Of a DNA stretch of 64,000 nt, positions 25,307-37,691 are shown piece by piece. The translations under genes and the position numbers were made by a program. The stretch is from Epiperipatus broadwayi (Eukaryota; Onychophora; Udeonychophora; Euonychophora; Peripatidae). The stretch's first letter is position 1. The number at the start of each line of letters is the position of its first letter. The DNA lies in NCBI GenBank assembly GCA_028023455.1, contig JAQFVV010012669.1:994501-1058500 (forward strand), given 5' to 3'. The notes beneath the pieces are model-generated. The model worked only from the letters and a program-made list of their open reading frames with translations, was not told the origin of the DNA and searched no databases.

Positions 25307-27299
25307 TCAATAAGCATAGACTATTATCTGATCTTTTGTAATATCATTTTGATAGAGTCTATTGTGATATGCAGAAATTTTGGAATTTTTACAAATACTT
25401 GCCTGTTATTTTAAAATTATATCTGACAATCTGAAATTCAAGCTCAATGTTACTTCACTTTGAAAATGAGTTTTATAAATCATGATAGTCATTGTTATTT
25501 TTGGAAGTCTATCTGTTTGCAAAAGATGGGGCCATCTTATTTTTGTCAATATCTGGAAGATAAAGCTAAATTTTTTAGAAAACAGAATACAAAAGTTATG
25601 TTTTTCTGTTCATAGTACTTCTAAATTATTATTTTAAAATATTTCTGAGCTAAAATCATTTTCAAATGATGACATTATTGAAGATTAATATCATTTTAAC
25701 AAAAGTGAGTGAGAGACAGAAGTGGGAGAAATGAATGGCATATATAAGAAACATGAGAGGTGTATTGTACTTATTCTATAGATTTTAAAGAAACTCCTAT
25801 GAAGTCCATTATTAAATGTATTTTTTATATATTTCAAATGTGGCTCTGTCAAACAAGGGTTTGTGCTCATGATAAAGGAATGTACTCAGAGTTAGAAAAT
25901 GGCGTTATTAAAAATGAGAAAACTCATAGCAAGAGGGATAAATTTTTGGATTCTAATCTTATTAAAATTGGTAAATTATTTTAGTGATTTTTTCTTTATA
26001 CTGAATAAATATTAAATGAATTTATTACAGTTTCTAGGAGATTAAATTGTATAATTTATAAACATGATTATAGGTTTAATTTAAAATATGATCATATAAT
26101 GTTCTAATTATTTATTAAGCGCTCTCTTATCTTTATAAAATCCCTATTTTGTGTTGAGGTTTGAGAGTTCCCTCTATAGTCAAAAACTACATCATTTGGC
26201 TATTATACAAATGTTTAAGTGCTTGTGGAAAAGATTAAAAGCTTTTCACTTTCTGAATGAAGTCATGTGCATGTAGCATTTTTTAAAGCATATTTTTTAC
26301 ATTGAGTTAGACATTGAATAAGAAGGAATAGAAAAAGTATTATTGGTGGTAAAATATTTTTTAAGAATATCATGAATAACAAGAAAAATTAAACAAATTG
26401 ATGACCAGGATGAAATGGTTTTATAAATAGACTATCTGTATATTCTACATATTAAAGTGATATTTAAATACAAGTATAATGTATATACTGAACTTTATAT
26501 ATAATTAGAGGGATTTGAACACAGGTTTTTAATCTCTCTTTAGCTATCCATTCTATCTTATAAAACCAATGGATATGATTGTATATATGTGAAAAAGATA
26601 AATGATCTCCAGTATAAATATTTAGTGCTTAACAAGTACTCATCAGTTACTCCAGATCATCATCTCCCACATATATATATATTGTGCCAGTCCGTGTATA
26701 ACGGCCATGCACAAAATGGCTGTTTGCTGAAGATTCAGCACAGCTTACATGTATCACATGAAAATTATAATTTTAATACGATTTATTAAATTATAATTCA
26801 GAGGGGAAGTGGGAGGTACGGATATAGTACATAAATAAATGGGTTTGGGCTATATTATATTCTTATTATACCCACAGTACAAGTGTATGCAGTATATATA
26901 TGTTTTAATAATTTATTCGACTAGCAAACCTGTCTAAAAAAAAAAGGGGGGGAAATAAGTTGTAATATTTGTTTATGTGTAGAACAGTTTTTTTTTTTGT
27001 TGTATTTTACTACTTATAAATGTTTGAACACACATATATAGAAATGTATTTTTATTTTTTATTATTTTCCTAAAAAAAGAAAAGAAAATTCTAAATAGTT
27101 AAAAATTTTTGCATTTATTGGAATTTATCTTTTCTAATTGTTAGAATGAGAGGGTTTTGAAATTAATTAATTAAATTTGTAAAGGGAAAAAAACCTTTTT
27201 GCTAATTACAATCTACTTTCAACCGAAGAAAATGTTTGTATAAAAGAATTTTCGGTTGATCGTGAATAAAGATAAAATAGATTTTATCTAAGAAAGGAA
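25307..27299. other. Intronic DNA, little recognised
   Basis: It contains a fragment related to the 13 kb tandem unit near 26110-26205. The open frame at 25760-25984 has a peptide-like look but no recognisable family, conserved splice context or motif, and I do not call a gene. Confidence 0.4.
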
Positions 27300-27495
27300 T
27301 GTAAGCACAATGGGTGTCAAGTACTCAATATGGAAGCTTGCAAAAGTGTACTTTAATAAATAAAAAGGTAAAAGAATGTAGAAAGGTATAATTAAATTTA
27401 TTATTAGCTGATGCAATAGCTCGTAGAGGGGGTATGACAATTGGACTATTTGGGCTATATATGCTGCTTACTGGGGGCTTTGAGTCAGTCGAGTA

Positions 27496-27575
27496 CTAGC
27501 TTGCTAAAGCGTGCGGACCAAGGGAGATTAGCCTGCTAAAGAGTGCGGACAAGTTAATGCTAGCTTGCAAAAGCA
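27496..27575 (+). repeat. Minisatellite, ~32-nt unit, 2.5 copies
   Basis: CTAGCTTGCTAAAGCGTGCGG, TAGCCTGCTAAAGAGTGCGG and CTAGCTTGCAAAAGC follow one another at about 32-nt spacing. Confidence 0.75.
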
Positions 27576-28012
27576 TTCCAATGGCAAAGATTTAGAAAGT
27601 TAAATCTTGTCTCCCGCTAGTCTAAAAAAATGGAACAGTATAGAGATTTGTGAAAAACAATCCGACAGAGAGAAAGGAGAAAATGAACTGTGTCTGTTAA
27701 AATTATAATCACTTGGTTATTTCCCAGAAAAAGAATTTGAAAAATTAGCATTTAGCAAGGATCGTTAAGTGGAGTTTGGAAAATGATCAACAACATAGAT
27801 TCTCAATACGTTAAATAGAAAAAAAAAAAAAAAACGAAAGACGAATCATAGTTGGAGAACTGCAATTTATTTAGGATCTACTTGCCCTAATCAGCCGTGT
27901 GCGATACACATATATACGGGAGAAGTATACTTACAGATCCGATAGGTTGAAAGATGGCTCGATTATACGTTACGGGTTATTATCCTACCATGGAGTAGAC
28001 TTTCAGCCGTAG

Positions 28013-28189
28013 TACACCACCTGTTTGGCTATCAAGTCCGAAGATGCCTTAGAAGAAATAGCAGACCCTGATGACAAGAAAGACTCAAAGTATATCGGTG
28101 AATGGAAGCCTTATCTGCCCTATGAAGTAGCCGTGTGGCCCAGGAAGTTCGAATTGAATACAAGAACAAGTTCAGAGGAGCGTGTATAG
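28013..28189 (+). other. Unrecognised 58-codon open stretch
   Basis: Between two TAG codons the frame reads a balanced, charged peptide with words such as SEDALEEIADPDDKKDSKYIGE and WKPYLPYEVAVWPRKFEL split across the frame. This composition is unlike the low-complexity open frames around it. It has no start codon. It could be a fragment of a retroelement protein or an undetected exon; I recognise no family. Confidence 0.3.
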
Positions 28190-29106
28190 TTAGTTATATA
28201 TTTTTTTTTTATATTCTATTATATATATTTTTTTTGTTCTCTCTCATTTATGTTCTTTGTAAATTTTTTTTTTATGATATATATATTATTACTGCATACC
28301 TTGTTATATGGGTTTATTACTCTAAAGTGGGAAGGAATATAGGGCACACCCATTGTGTAATCTTTTAGATATTGTTTTTTTTCTTTTTTATATATTTTGG
28401 GGTCATATGTATATGCATCGGTGGAGGGTAAATATAATTTAAATATTTTTTATATATATTGGACTTATATGTATGCATTAGTGGAGGATAAATATAATAA
28501 TCTGGGGATAATAAATATTCACTTTTGTAATTACAATCGTTTATAAGTTTTTGACTTAGCATTAAAATAATTATTAAGTTATTAGTACAGATATATATAG
28601 TTTTTTTTTAATCAAAATGCCAATCCACGTAGTTAACCTGAGATTTATAGAATATAAAGTGAGCTAGATAGGGATAACTTACCGGGGAGTTGGATTGTTT
28701 CTTTTATTTTAGTCCGAACGTCTCGAAATATTCATATTCGTTAATGACTAGTCACATTTTACACACTCTTTCGGGAAAGAAAATGAATAAGTAGAATCTT
28801 GAACGGGAGTGGCGCTAGAGACTGAAGGAAATATTCAGTACTCTTAAAGGTGTGTAAGGACACTTTAATTAGTCAACATATAATTAATCGGCTAATGAAA
28901 CAATTTAACAAGGAAGGTCAGGATGGGCCTAATTTTAGGTTCAATCTACTTCCTCTAATAATTTCTTTGAGGTATTTACTCATATTTAATCAAAAATATT
29001 TTAAAGAATTATTATCGATGTCCCATTCGGTAGCATACGTCACTTCATGCTCGGTGCGTATGAGAGTCTAACCATGCAAGACCACTACAGGGTAGTCGAA
29101 CCGGTA

Positions 29107-29322
29107 CAATATATAATCAGTGCTCAGTTTATATTAAGATAACAAATCTTCAAACTTTAATGGACACACTTCAATCTTTTCCACCCTCCAACTAAGAGAG
29201 CATTCCATCAGATTTTTAATAATATGGATGGCTGAAGAGTTGGAGGATAGAGAAGATTAAAGTCTGTTATTAAAGTTTGAAGATTTGCTATTTTAATATA
29301 AACTGAGCACTGATTATATATG
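29107..29322. repeat. Foldback MITE-like element, 216 bp
   Basis: Arms of about 83 nt: ATATAATCAGTGCTCAG at the left end is complementary to CTGAGCACTGATTATAT at the right, and the match continues inward through CAAATCTTCAAACTTTAAT and TCCACCCTCCAACT. The loop is about 50 nt (29191-29239). There is no coding capacity. Confidence 0.85.
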
Positions 29323-32300
29323 TGTGTGGAAATGATGATCTGGACCAATTGCTGAATGCTGGTTTAGCACAAAATATTGGAGATCATTTATCTCTTTTAC
29401 ATATATGTGGTTATGTGTATTGGTTATATAAGATGAAGTGAATAGTTGAAAGTCTGTGTTCAGATCCACTCTAATTACATATTAAAGTGTTAAATTATTA
29501 TTGATAAAATAAATTTATACAATGCAAAATTTATTTACATAATATACGAAATTATATATAATAAAATTAATGTTTATTTAATGTTCAGAAAAGTTTGGGC
29601 TTGCAATGAAGGGAGGTTTATTGCTGAGATCTGAAAATTTCTTAAATCAAAAAAAAAAAAAAAATGATAGTCTGATTATATTTTGGTCATATGAGACAAT
29701 GTATTTTATTAGAAAAATGTTATACTAGCAAAAATTGATGATTAGAAAAACTGAAAATCAGCAATGGGTTATATGAATTTTCACTATTACAATAATAAAT
29801 GTGCAATTGGTTCGCTGAAAAATCAAATTGCAAGTTATTTATAAGAAAAAGTTCCATTTATATAATCAACAAGAGTTGACATCTATTTATGAGCAATGTA
29901 TTAATTAAGGTTTAATCAACAAAATATATAATAGTATGCAAAATCTTATATCTTTCATATAGTGGCTGTGTTGTATAAATTAAACAATTTTTTAACAAAT
30001 CAGTAATAAATGTATTGGTTCTTGTTTAAGCATTTGTTTAACAATTTTAATGACCATAACTCTGGGAGATTAACTACAAACAGTTGTTTGATTAAAATCA
30101 CAATATTTACAAAAAATGAGATTATGAAATGCATAAAAAATTCTTATTCATATAAAGCATTGTTATTTTTATATACAGCATTGGTTTGTGATACTATTAG
30201 AAGCATTTGTTATTTTTGGAGTGAGGGCTTTAATTTCATTATATTCTCAGCCCATGTTTTACTTTTTTTTTTTTTTTAAATTTTGCATGTAATTTTAGAA
30301 ATAGAAATTATTTTAACAATCAATGTCATTATTGTTTCGGAAGTCACTTGATTGGAATTTCATTGAAGCATACATATGCACATATAAAAACTAAACAAAA
30401 AAACCCACTTTGACTGGCACTAGTAAAATATTATCAAGGATTTTTAGTCTCTCTATAAATTTAAAAATGAGAACTAGTAATAAAATAATAACAATTATTT
30501 TATTGTCTAGACAGCAGTGGCACACTTTTTTACTAGCCATCTCTATAAACATTGAGTAAGACAATAGATATTAGGCAGCAATGTAAAACAAACTTTCCCA
30601 ACTAGTTTAAATTGTTAATTCACCCACATGACAAGAAATATTTGGAATTCTATTTTTTTTCATCTAGTATCTTTTGACTTGCTCACTGCTTCTGTAATTG
30701 TCATGAGTAGAGATAATCTTGAATCATAAACATCCAAGCATAGCAACATAGCTAATTATTTTCACTACTGATCTAAATTGGGTATCTAGTGATTCTTGGC
30801 TGGGCAGTTTAAGTCAGTTAAAGATTGTCAGTATATTGACCATAAAAAAAATAACTATATAATTCATTGTGGTGAAACTAATGATATTGAATTGTAGGAA
30901 TGTTACCCATGGGTTTTTTTTTTTACTTTTTTTTTTTTTGAAATATCATGCATCTTTCTGTATTATCTTTTTCATTCTGTTTTTTTTTTTTTTTTGTAAG
31001 ATAAATAGAACCTTATCAGTCTTTATTTACAATTTTTATTTTACTTTTTTTTTCTTTTTTACAGTTTAATCAACTATTATTATTTATGCTTTTTCTTTGT
31101 CCCATTAATTGTTTTGTAAATTTGTATTAATCTAAAATGACTCATTCCTAAGCTTGTTTTGTATTTGTGAAATTTTCATATTTTAACAATAAATCTTTTC
31201 CTCACACATTATAAACCCAAACTCTGCTAAAAATATAAATAATCATTAATTTTACTATCTATAGTTTGTATATATTGAAATATTTTTATATGCTACTTAG
31301 ATTTATTTTATTAATAAATTAATATAATGTTTAAAAATACATTTGCATTGATATCAGCACAACATTTTTATATAGCAGTAATTAAATTATAGATCAAATC
31401 AATACTTTGTAATTTTGTCCAGATAGTAGAAGTTTTTAAATTAAAAGTATTCAAATTAATGTTGTCTACCTAATATAATTATATTTAAATAATACATTGC
31501 TGTGTTTAAAAATAATATTTTATTTATAAACATTTCATTTGTGCAGATTAGTTAATATAATAAACATATTCATAAAAAATAAATAAATTGAAAAATGTTA
31601 CATAAATATTGTATTTTTTTTTTTTTTAGTAAAGCTTTCTTTGACAACATTTTATTGAATTTCTAATGTAACATATTTTATTGAGAATATTCACAGATTA
31701 TTACACTGAGAAAGACAAAAAAATCTTGATTAAAGATGTACTTTTATAAATTAAAAAATGCAAAATTTGTTATTGTATAACTTTTCAGTTTATACACACA
31801 CACACACAAAGACCATTGTAATAGATTTTATTTATTTCCAGTTTACAATAACAATGATTATAGATTAAAACATAGCAAATGGGATTCACTGAGACAGTAT
31901 TAAATTTTTGTATACTTTTTTTTTCTTATTTTAAAATTATAATTAAACTTCCCAATTATTTTTTAAAGAAATCTTGAATAAGGTTTCATTTAACATTTAA
32001 TCTTTTTAATTCATTAAGTAATATAGTCCACAACCCCGTATGTGCATTATTTGATTCCAAGCCTTATCAGTAATATTGAAATTCATGGGTGATATCAAAC
32101 CATATAAAATGTATACTTTAACACATGCACACATACAGTTTGTGTTTTTAATACAAATATTATACATACATATTTTTAACATATTTATGTAGTATATACA
32201 CATAATAAAATTTTATTTGTAAATTAATAATATACTCATTTAGAAATAAATTCAAAGAAAAAACTAAGTTTAATACATCTCTATAAGATAATCCTAATAG

Positions 32301-32700
32301 AGCTGTCTGTTTTATTTTTTCTACCTTAGTACAATAGCTCTGTTTAAATGAAGGTGAAGGAAGTCACTGCCATTTAAAAAAATATTTTACATGAATTGTT
32401 GTATGGAAAGAAGAAGACACTGAATAACCTAAGCTGTATTTTAAATAAAAAAGTTAAGGAGAAGAGGGTTATTCAGTAAATTATTATCTAAATTATTATT
32501 CTGTAAAAAATTTGCATCAATGTAAATATAAATTTATAAAATATTTTAAAAGTTTATATTGTTATTAATGAAATAAATTTATATGCATATGGAAAGTATT
32601 TATATATGTACAAAACTAGAGAATTAAAATTAATGTATATATATATTATCAGTCAATCAGTCAAATTAAACCTATCATCCTAATTTTTTGTACAACATAT
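29323..32700. other. Intronic AT-rich DNA, nothing recognised
   Basis: Homopolymer and AT-rich sequence up to the 5' LTR. Its open frames consist mainly of T-rich codons and are not gene-like. Confidence 0.5.
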
Positions 32701-34168
32701 TGAACTGGATACTTTATCCGATTCAATCATGTAAATTGGAAAAAAAAAAAACCAAGTTTTATAGGTGCAATAACGCACATACTTATTTATTTTGAAATCT
32801 TATCTTCTTAATTCTAAGTTGATTTTAGTATAAAATATTTTTATTTATGACGCTTGTTTTCTTTTAAAATAATTAAAAGCAAACAAGGTTTAATTAGTGC
32901 TCTTATATGTATTTTATTTAAACTAAAAAAAAAAAATTTAATGTTGATGTATTTTAAAGCTGAGATTTAGTTTTGTATTTTTTTTTATAAAAAAATAATA
33001 ATAATCATTTTGTAAGATTAAGCCCTGTAAGATATTGTTTTCTAATTAAGATTGTGCGGGAGATAACGAAGGACATAAATAGCTGGGTAATTTATTTTTT
33101 GGTTTGATTAGAGAGGAGGATTGAAAGAGACTATTCTGTTCATTCAGTTTTGATTGCTCACCTTCTTATTGAGGATCGATCCAGATTTTAGCTGTTATTG
33201 AACTGTTGCATTGTGAAAGTGACTAAAATTTCTTTTTTTGATATTGGTGCTACGGGAATCACCAAGTTGAATTTCCGTTGACCGACAATAACTCTATTTG
33301 CCGCGATAATAGCAGTCATTCAGACGCCATGCCTGTAATATACGCCACGAAGAATCTCCACAACATGATGGGCTGAGCCTTTCCAAAGATGAACCTCCGG
33401 AGCTCCAAATTGTGACTTTCATCATGACCTAACTGTCAAGTCCAGAGTGGATCCCGATAATGCCTCCAGACTTCTGAACCTGTAGTAAATGACTCCATAA
33501 ACCGAGCTTTGTGTGAACAACAGAACTTAATATTATCTCGAGGTAACTTACCTTTCCATGTCAAAATCAGGGCTAAATCTCTAATTAAGTCTCTCGCAGA
33601 TCTCAGCTTAATCTTAAAAGGAAATTATATTTACGATGTGTAATTTATCAATTTAAATATTAATGTATTTTTGTTTATTTTGCAGTACAATCTTAGTAGC
33701 AAGATTTTCAATCTTAAAATGTTGCTTGTTCGAGAGTGTAGGGCGAGTGATATTTTATGTGCTTAATAATTTCTCAGTTTTATGATTAACCCTTGTTAAA
33801 TGCTCAGACCGACCTTAGTAGTTTTCTTTTATTTTTGTTTGTTTGTTTGCTTCGGCGTAAACTAAATCAAACTTGGCTTTGGCTAGCGATTGCGAGGATA
33901 TATGATTTATTTATTTTTGGTAGAGATTTATTTGCTATAATTCAGATTGCGTAATTCATGTTTCTTTCTTGTGTGAGACTAACCTTGGCTCGTTTCAATG
34001 TACTTGTCCATGAGCGTTTTGCAGAATTATGACAGTCTTGGTTCCAACATTTCTTTTCTGGACTAAGAAAAGCTCGTCTGCGCTGTCCCGTTATTCTCCA
34101 CAAACATCCATCTTACTAAATCTCTATAGGGAAAAGGGAATTGGTTGGGTGAACCGCTAGCAAGAAGA
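32701..34168 (+). repeat. 5' LTR of Ty3/Gypsy element
   Basis: This 1468-nt repeat recurs as 37692-39184 in the same orientation. I count roughly a dozen substitutions and three larger indels (8, 3 and 12 nt) between the copies, so they are about 99% alike outside the indels. It starts TGAACTGG. The shared end is ...GCTAGCAAGAAGA; a TG...CA pair would place the end at GCTAGCA (34162). Compared with the polypurine tract position at the other end, this copy seems to lack about 90-110 nt at its 5' side. No target duplication is evident. Confidence 0.9.
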
Positions 34169-34172
34169 AGAA

Positions 34173-34754
34173 ATGATCAAACTGTTAAATGAAATTGAAC
34201 ATCATCAGGCCCGAGAAGAAGTGGAGAAAAGAACAATGCAGAGCGATCAGATAATTTCGATAGAAAAAGGTCAAAAGAGTCAATTATCAGCTCCAATTAA
34301 AAAAAGTAAAGAAAGCCATAGGACGGTAGCTAATGTGATGGTGGATCAAGGAGAACCAGCATGGAATGGAGCTATACAGACTTGCCCAATTGTCAGTATA
34401 AAGACTGGAGACATCATTACAGAAGCATTGGTTGATTCAGGAAGTCAAAGGTCATTGCTCTCTATTATGTTTTATGTGAAAATTAAGAAAGAAATTTGTA
34501 TAACTGCAATAAAAAGTATGCAGGTGACGTTTGGCTCAGTGTTTTCTAGAAGGCAATTGTCTGAAACCAAACAGGTGTGGTTACTTTTGCCTCCTGGGTA
34601 CATAGAGTTAGGCCATGTCATTTTTGATATCATGCCTAGTCTCATAAAAGATGTTATAGTTGGGACTGATTTTTGGACTAGTGGCATAAGCATGTTTTGG
34701 ATGTATGAGCAAAAATGTTTATTTCTTTGCCATAGAAGTTTTGATGCCATTTGA
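34173..34754 (+). pseudogene. Gypsy pol, protease segment
   Basis: A 193-codon open frame directly after the 5' LTR. It carries the aspartic-protease signature ALVDSGSQRSLL near residues 85-98 and the domain's C-terminal part (KDVIVGTDFW). It begins only a few bases after the LTR, so primer-binding site, gag and the zinc knuckle are missing. The frame ends at TGA (34752-34754), and before polymerase resumes there is a foreign adapter-like sequence (34786-34806). The polyprotein would normally be cleaved by this protease into RT/RNase H and integrase. Confidence 0.85.
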
Positions 34755-34785
34755 AGGGCTAAAGAGTTATAAGCCACTTCAGGTT

Positions 34786-34806
34786 AGACGTGTGCTCTTC
34801 CGATCT
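34786..34806 (+). other. Illumina adapter sequence (assembly contamination)
   Basis: These 21 bases, starting AGACGTGTGCTC and ending TCTTCCGATCT, equal the 3' end of the standard Illumina indexed (read 2) adapter primer. An exact 21-mer is not expected by chance. The open frame that appears to start at 34790 takes its first six codons from it. The sequences on either side may not be truly adjacent in the genome. Confidence 0.93.
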
Positions 34807-35161
34807 CATGCAAGTGAGGGATACCGTGGAAATGCAAAATAAAGTGTCGCAATCCATGTTAAAAGGAATGGAAGAACAACACCCTCTAATGGAACTGTTG
34901 AGGGAGTTCTATTCAGTTTTTTCGAATAGGCCTAAGATCATTGAGGGGTATGTGCATCGCATTCAAGTTAAGGATGAAAGCCATTTCCAGAGTCGTTCAT
35001 ATCCCATTCCATTTCAATATAAGGCTGAAGTAGATCTTCAAATACAGCAAATGATTGAATGGGGAGTTATTGAAAAGCACACATCTCCATATGTTAACCC
35101 ATTAGTAGTGGTAAAGAAAAAGATGGATCTGTCAGAATATGTTTGGATGCCCGGCGGTTAA
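34807..35161 (+). pseudogene. Gypsy pol, N-terminal reverse transcriptase segment
   Basis: Frame 1 of the RT region. It contains the protease-RT linker and the start of the fingers, with the family pattern SRSYPIPF and SPYVNPLVVVKKK. The reading frame is lost in an A-rich run at about 35116-35122, and the following conserved residues continue in the next frame (from 35144). The run of A bases makes a one-base indel, biological or technical, the likely cause. Confidence 0.85.
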
Positions 35162-35856
35162 ATGCCATTACCGTTCCTGAAAGAAACATTCCACCTACAA
35201 TAACAGAACTTCTCTCAAAATTTCAAGGGAAAACCATTTTTTCTACATTGGACTTGACATCCAGTTATTGGCAGATCCCTCTACATCCATTTGACCGCAA
35301 ATATACTGCCTTCCGCTATGAAGGGCATACTTATGCGTTTAAGCGTATGCCTTTTGGATTAATCAATAGTGGTTCAGGACTTCTAAAGTGTTTGGATCAA
35401 GTGTTATCAGACAAAATCAAGAGTCTGATTGTGATATATATGGATGACATAGTCATCGCATCTAAAAATATGGAAGAACATATGGAACACTTGAAAATGT
35501 TCTTAATAGAGTGTTACCAGAAAAACATTACCATCAATTTACAAAAAAGTTGCCTGGTCCAGGAGGAGGTTACATTTTTAGGGTTTTTAATTGGGAAAGA
35601 AGGTATTAAACCTCATCCCGAGAAACTAACAGCGATCCAACATTTTTCCACACCCACTAATAGGCGTCAGGTACGGTCTTTTCTGGGATTATGCAATTTT
35701 TATCATAAATTCTATGGAAATTTTGCATTAGATGCTGCAAATTTGGTTCAGTTATTGACAAAAGACCAAAAATGGGTATGGGAGTACAAACAGGAGCAGG
35801 AATTTCAACACATTAAAAACCAAGTTCTTGGAACAGGTGGTTCTAGCCTACCCTGA
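35143..35856 (+). pseudogene. Gypsy pol, reverse transcriptase core
   Basis: This frame holds the RT palm: DARRLNAIT, FSTLDLTSSYWQIPL with the first catalytic aspartate, FKRMPFGL, and YMDDIVIAS with the catalytic YMDD, then the thumb/connection pattern VTFLGFLIGKEGIKP and RSFLGLCNFYHKF. All catalytic residues I can check are present. A second frame break occurs at about 35829-35831, where the conserved connection to RNase H continues in another frame. Confidence 0.92.
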
Positions 35857-36580
35857 CTTTTCACAAACTTTTTATGTTCAGACCGACAGCAGTGGGCAAG
35901 GGCTTGGAGTCGTGTTATTTCAAATTGACAAACAAAAACGTCACAGAGTGTTGTATTTTTGTAGCCGCAAGCTAAAAGGGGCGGAAAATAATTACACGAC
36001 GACAGAAAAGGAAGCTTTGGCCATTGTTTGGGCTTTCAGTAAATTCAAACAATTCCTGCTTGGGTCAGAGATTGTTGTAATTATGGATCATAAGAGCTTG
36101 GAATTTCTTAATAGCAGTTATTTATCGAATGATCGATTGATACGTTGGAGTCTTACGCTACAGAAATTCCAATATAAAGTTCTATATTGTAAAGGAAAGG
36201 AAAATATTGTGGCGGATATTTTGAGTCGCCATCCCATAGATCTGACTCCACATCATCTTGAGCCCAACAATCTAAGTATTGCAGCATTCACATTGACCTT
36301 AGATGAGTCCATAGAGCAACAATTACTAAGGCTATCTGAAATACAGGAGACCAGCCCAGAGTATGCACAAATCATGACATATAAGAAAGGAATAGGAACT
36401 TCAGACCCCAGTGACACAGCAACATTGGAAAAATACAAAGCCTATAGAATAAAAGATGGTGTATTGCAATACAGAGTCGCCTTAGAACAAGACTCATGGC
36501 GAATTCTTATACCCCAGACACTCAGGAACAAACTTATAGAGTATATACATTGCCTTTATGGACACTTATGGACCACGTAA
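35828..36580 (+). pseudogene. Gypsy pol, RNase H and integrase zinc-finger start
   Basis: RNase H motifs are complete: TDSSGQGLG, TTEKEALAIVW, MDHKSLEF and VADILSRH provide the D-E-D-D residues that degrade the RNA of the RNA-DNA hybrid. The frame then runs through a linker into the histidine pair of the integrase zinc finger (HCLYGH near 36549-36566). It breaks at about 36568-36572, splitting the zinc finger from its cysteine pair in the next frame. Confidence 0.92.
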
Positions 36581-37526
36581 AGTAGAACATGTGCTCAGGG
36601 AAGTGTTTTACTGGCCAAGTTTATATTCAAATGTTGTATCAGTTTTGGGAAAATGTCATGTGTGTTCACAAACTAAATATGTAAATAAGAGATTTACTGG
36701 GATCTTGCAGCCTATTTTAGCACACAACCCTAATGAAATGTTGGCCATAGATTTTTATGGGCCTTTACCTGCCTATAAACGATACCGATATTTAATCGTA
36801 ATGTACGACATATTTTCTAAGTATGTAACTGCATATCCGTTAAGAAAGGCGGATACACGAAGTACTATCCGGATCTTACAGGAGCATCAGTTTTCTAAGA
36901 TTGGTAGGCCCCAGATGATACTTACAGATCATGGGACGCCCTTTAAATCTCACCACTGGAAAAAGTGGATTCAGCAACAGGGCATTCAGCATGTATTAAC
37001 ATCTATTCGTAATCCTCAATCGAATCCCTGTGAGAGAGTCATGAGGGAGTTAAACCGTTTATTTCGGCTTTATGTCAGCGAAAATCACCATGGATGGGTG
37101 AATCAGACGGGAAACATCACTAACTACATAAATTGGACACAGAATGAATCTGCAGGGTTTGCCCCCATCAGATTACATTTTGGACAGAATTATCCAATGC
37201 TGATAAAGGCTCCCTTGCCTGTAGATCGGGACAAAATTGATAAAGAAATGGATAAAAGAAAGGCTCGAATAAAGTTGAAACATATGGCTGAAGTACGCAT
37301 AAAGCGGGGAAATCCACGACCATGTAGATTCGAGGTAGGGGACTTGGTTTTTGTACGAAAACCTCATGTCAGCAATCCAACCCAGCATCAATATAAGAAA
37401 GTTTTCCCAGTATATGAGGGACCCTTCACTATACAAAAGAAAAATGGTCCGAATGCCTTTGTATTGGAAGATGAGCGTGGGGTTTATGGATCTTATAATG
37501 CACGAAGCCTTAGGCCAGCCACCTAA
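36558..37526 (+). pseudogene. Gypsy pol, integrase
   Basis: This frame contains the cysteine pair of the zinc finger (CHVCSQTK), then the DDE core: AIDFYGPLP (first D), ILTDHGTPF (second D) and NPCERVMRELNR (E). The C-terminal domain shows the Ty3/Gypsy GPY/F-type pattern VYEGPFTI with FVLED and ends at TAA (37524-37526). No envelope-like frame follows; the polypurine tract starts about 50 nt later. The residues look functional, so the element died recently or the breaks are sequence errors. Confidence 0.93.
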
Positions 37527-37575
37527 AAGATAGGAGGTACACTTAAGGAATTGATCTCATGGCAAATGTTCGGCC

Positions 37576-37587
37576 AGGGGGAGGGGA
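37576..37587 (+). promoter_or_regulatory. Candidate polypurine tract
   Basis: AGGGGGAGGGGA lies between the integrase stop and the 3' LTR. In Ty3/Gypsy elements such a tract primes plus-strand DNA directly before the LTR. Here the detectable LTR match begins 105 nt later. A TGTTGGGG word at 37603 could be the true LTR start. Confidence 0.6.
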
Positions 37588-37691
37588 TTTAAAAGTTTTA
37601 AATGTTGGGGTTTAAAGTTTGAAAAAAAAAAAAAAGGGAAATAGCAAATAGATGCTTTTGCTTTTTTTTTTTTGTTGGCGTGTGGGGCATT

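Larger units (their letters stand above)
27300..29100. repeat. GC-richer, possibly inserted block, unassigned
   Basis: CpG-containing, compositionally distinct sequence interrupted by AT-rich tracts (28190-28600). It has a small minisatellite (27496-27575) and a 58-codon open stretch (28013-28189). I considered an LTR or a retroelement remnant but see no matching second LTR, primer site or polymerase motif. Confidence 0.4.

Noticed and set aside
34172-37526. Functional retroelement or domesticated host gene
   Set aside because: LTRs flank it, gag is missing, three frame breaks and an adapter interrupt the frame; nothing indicates host domestication.
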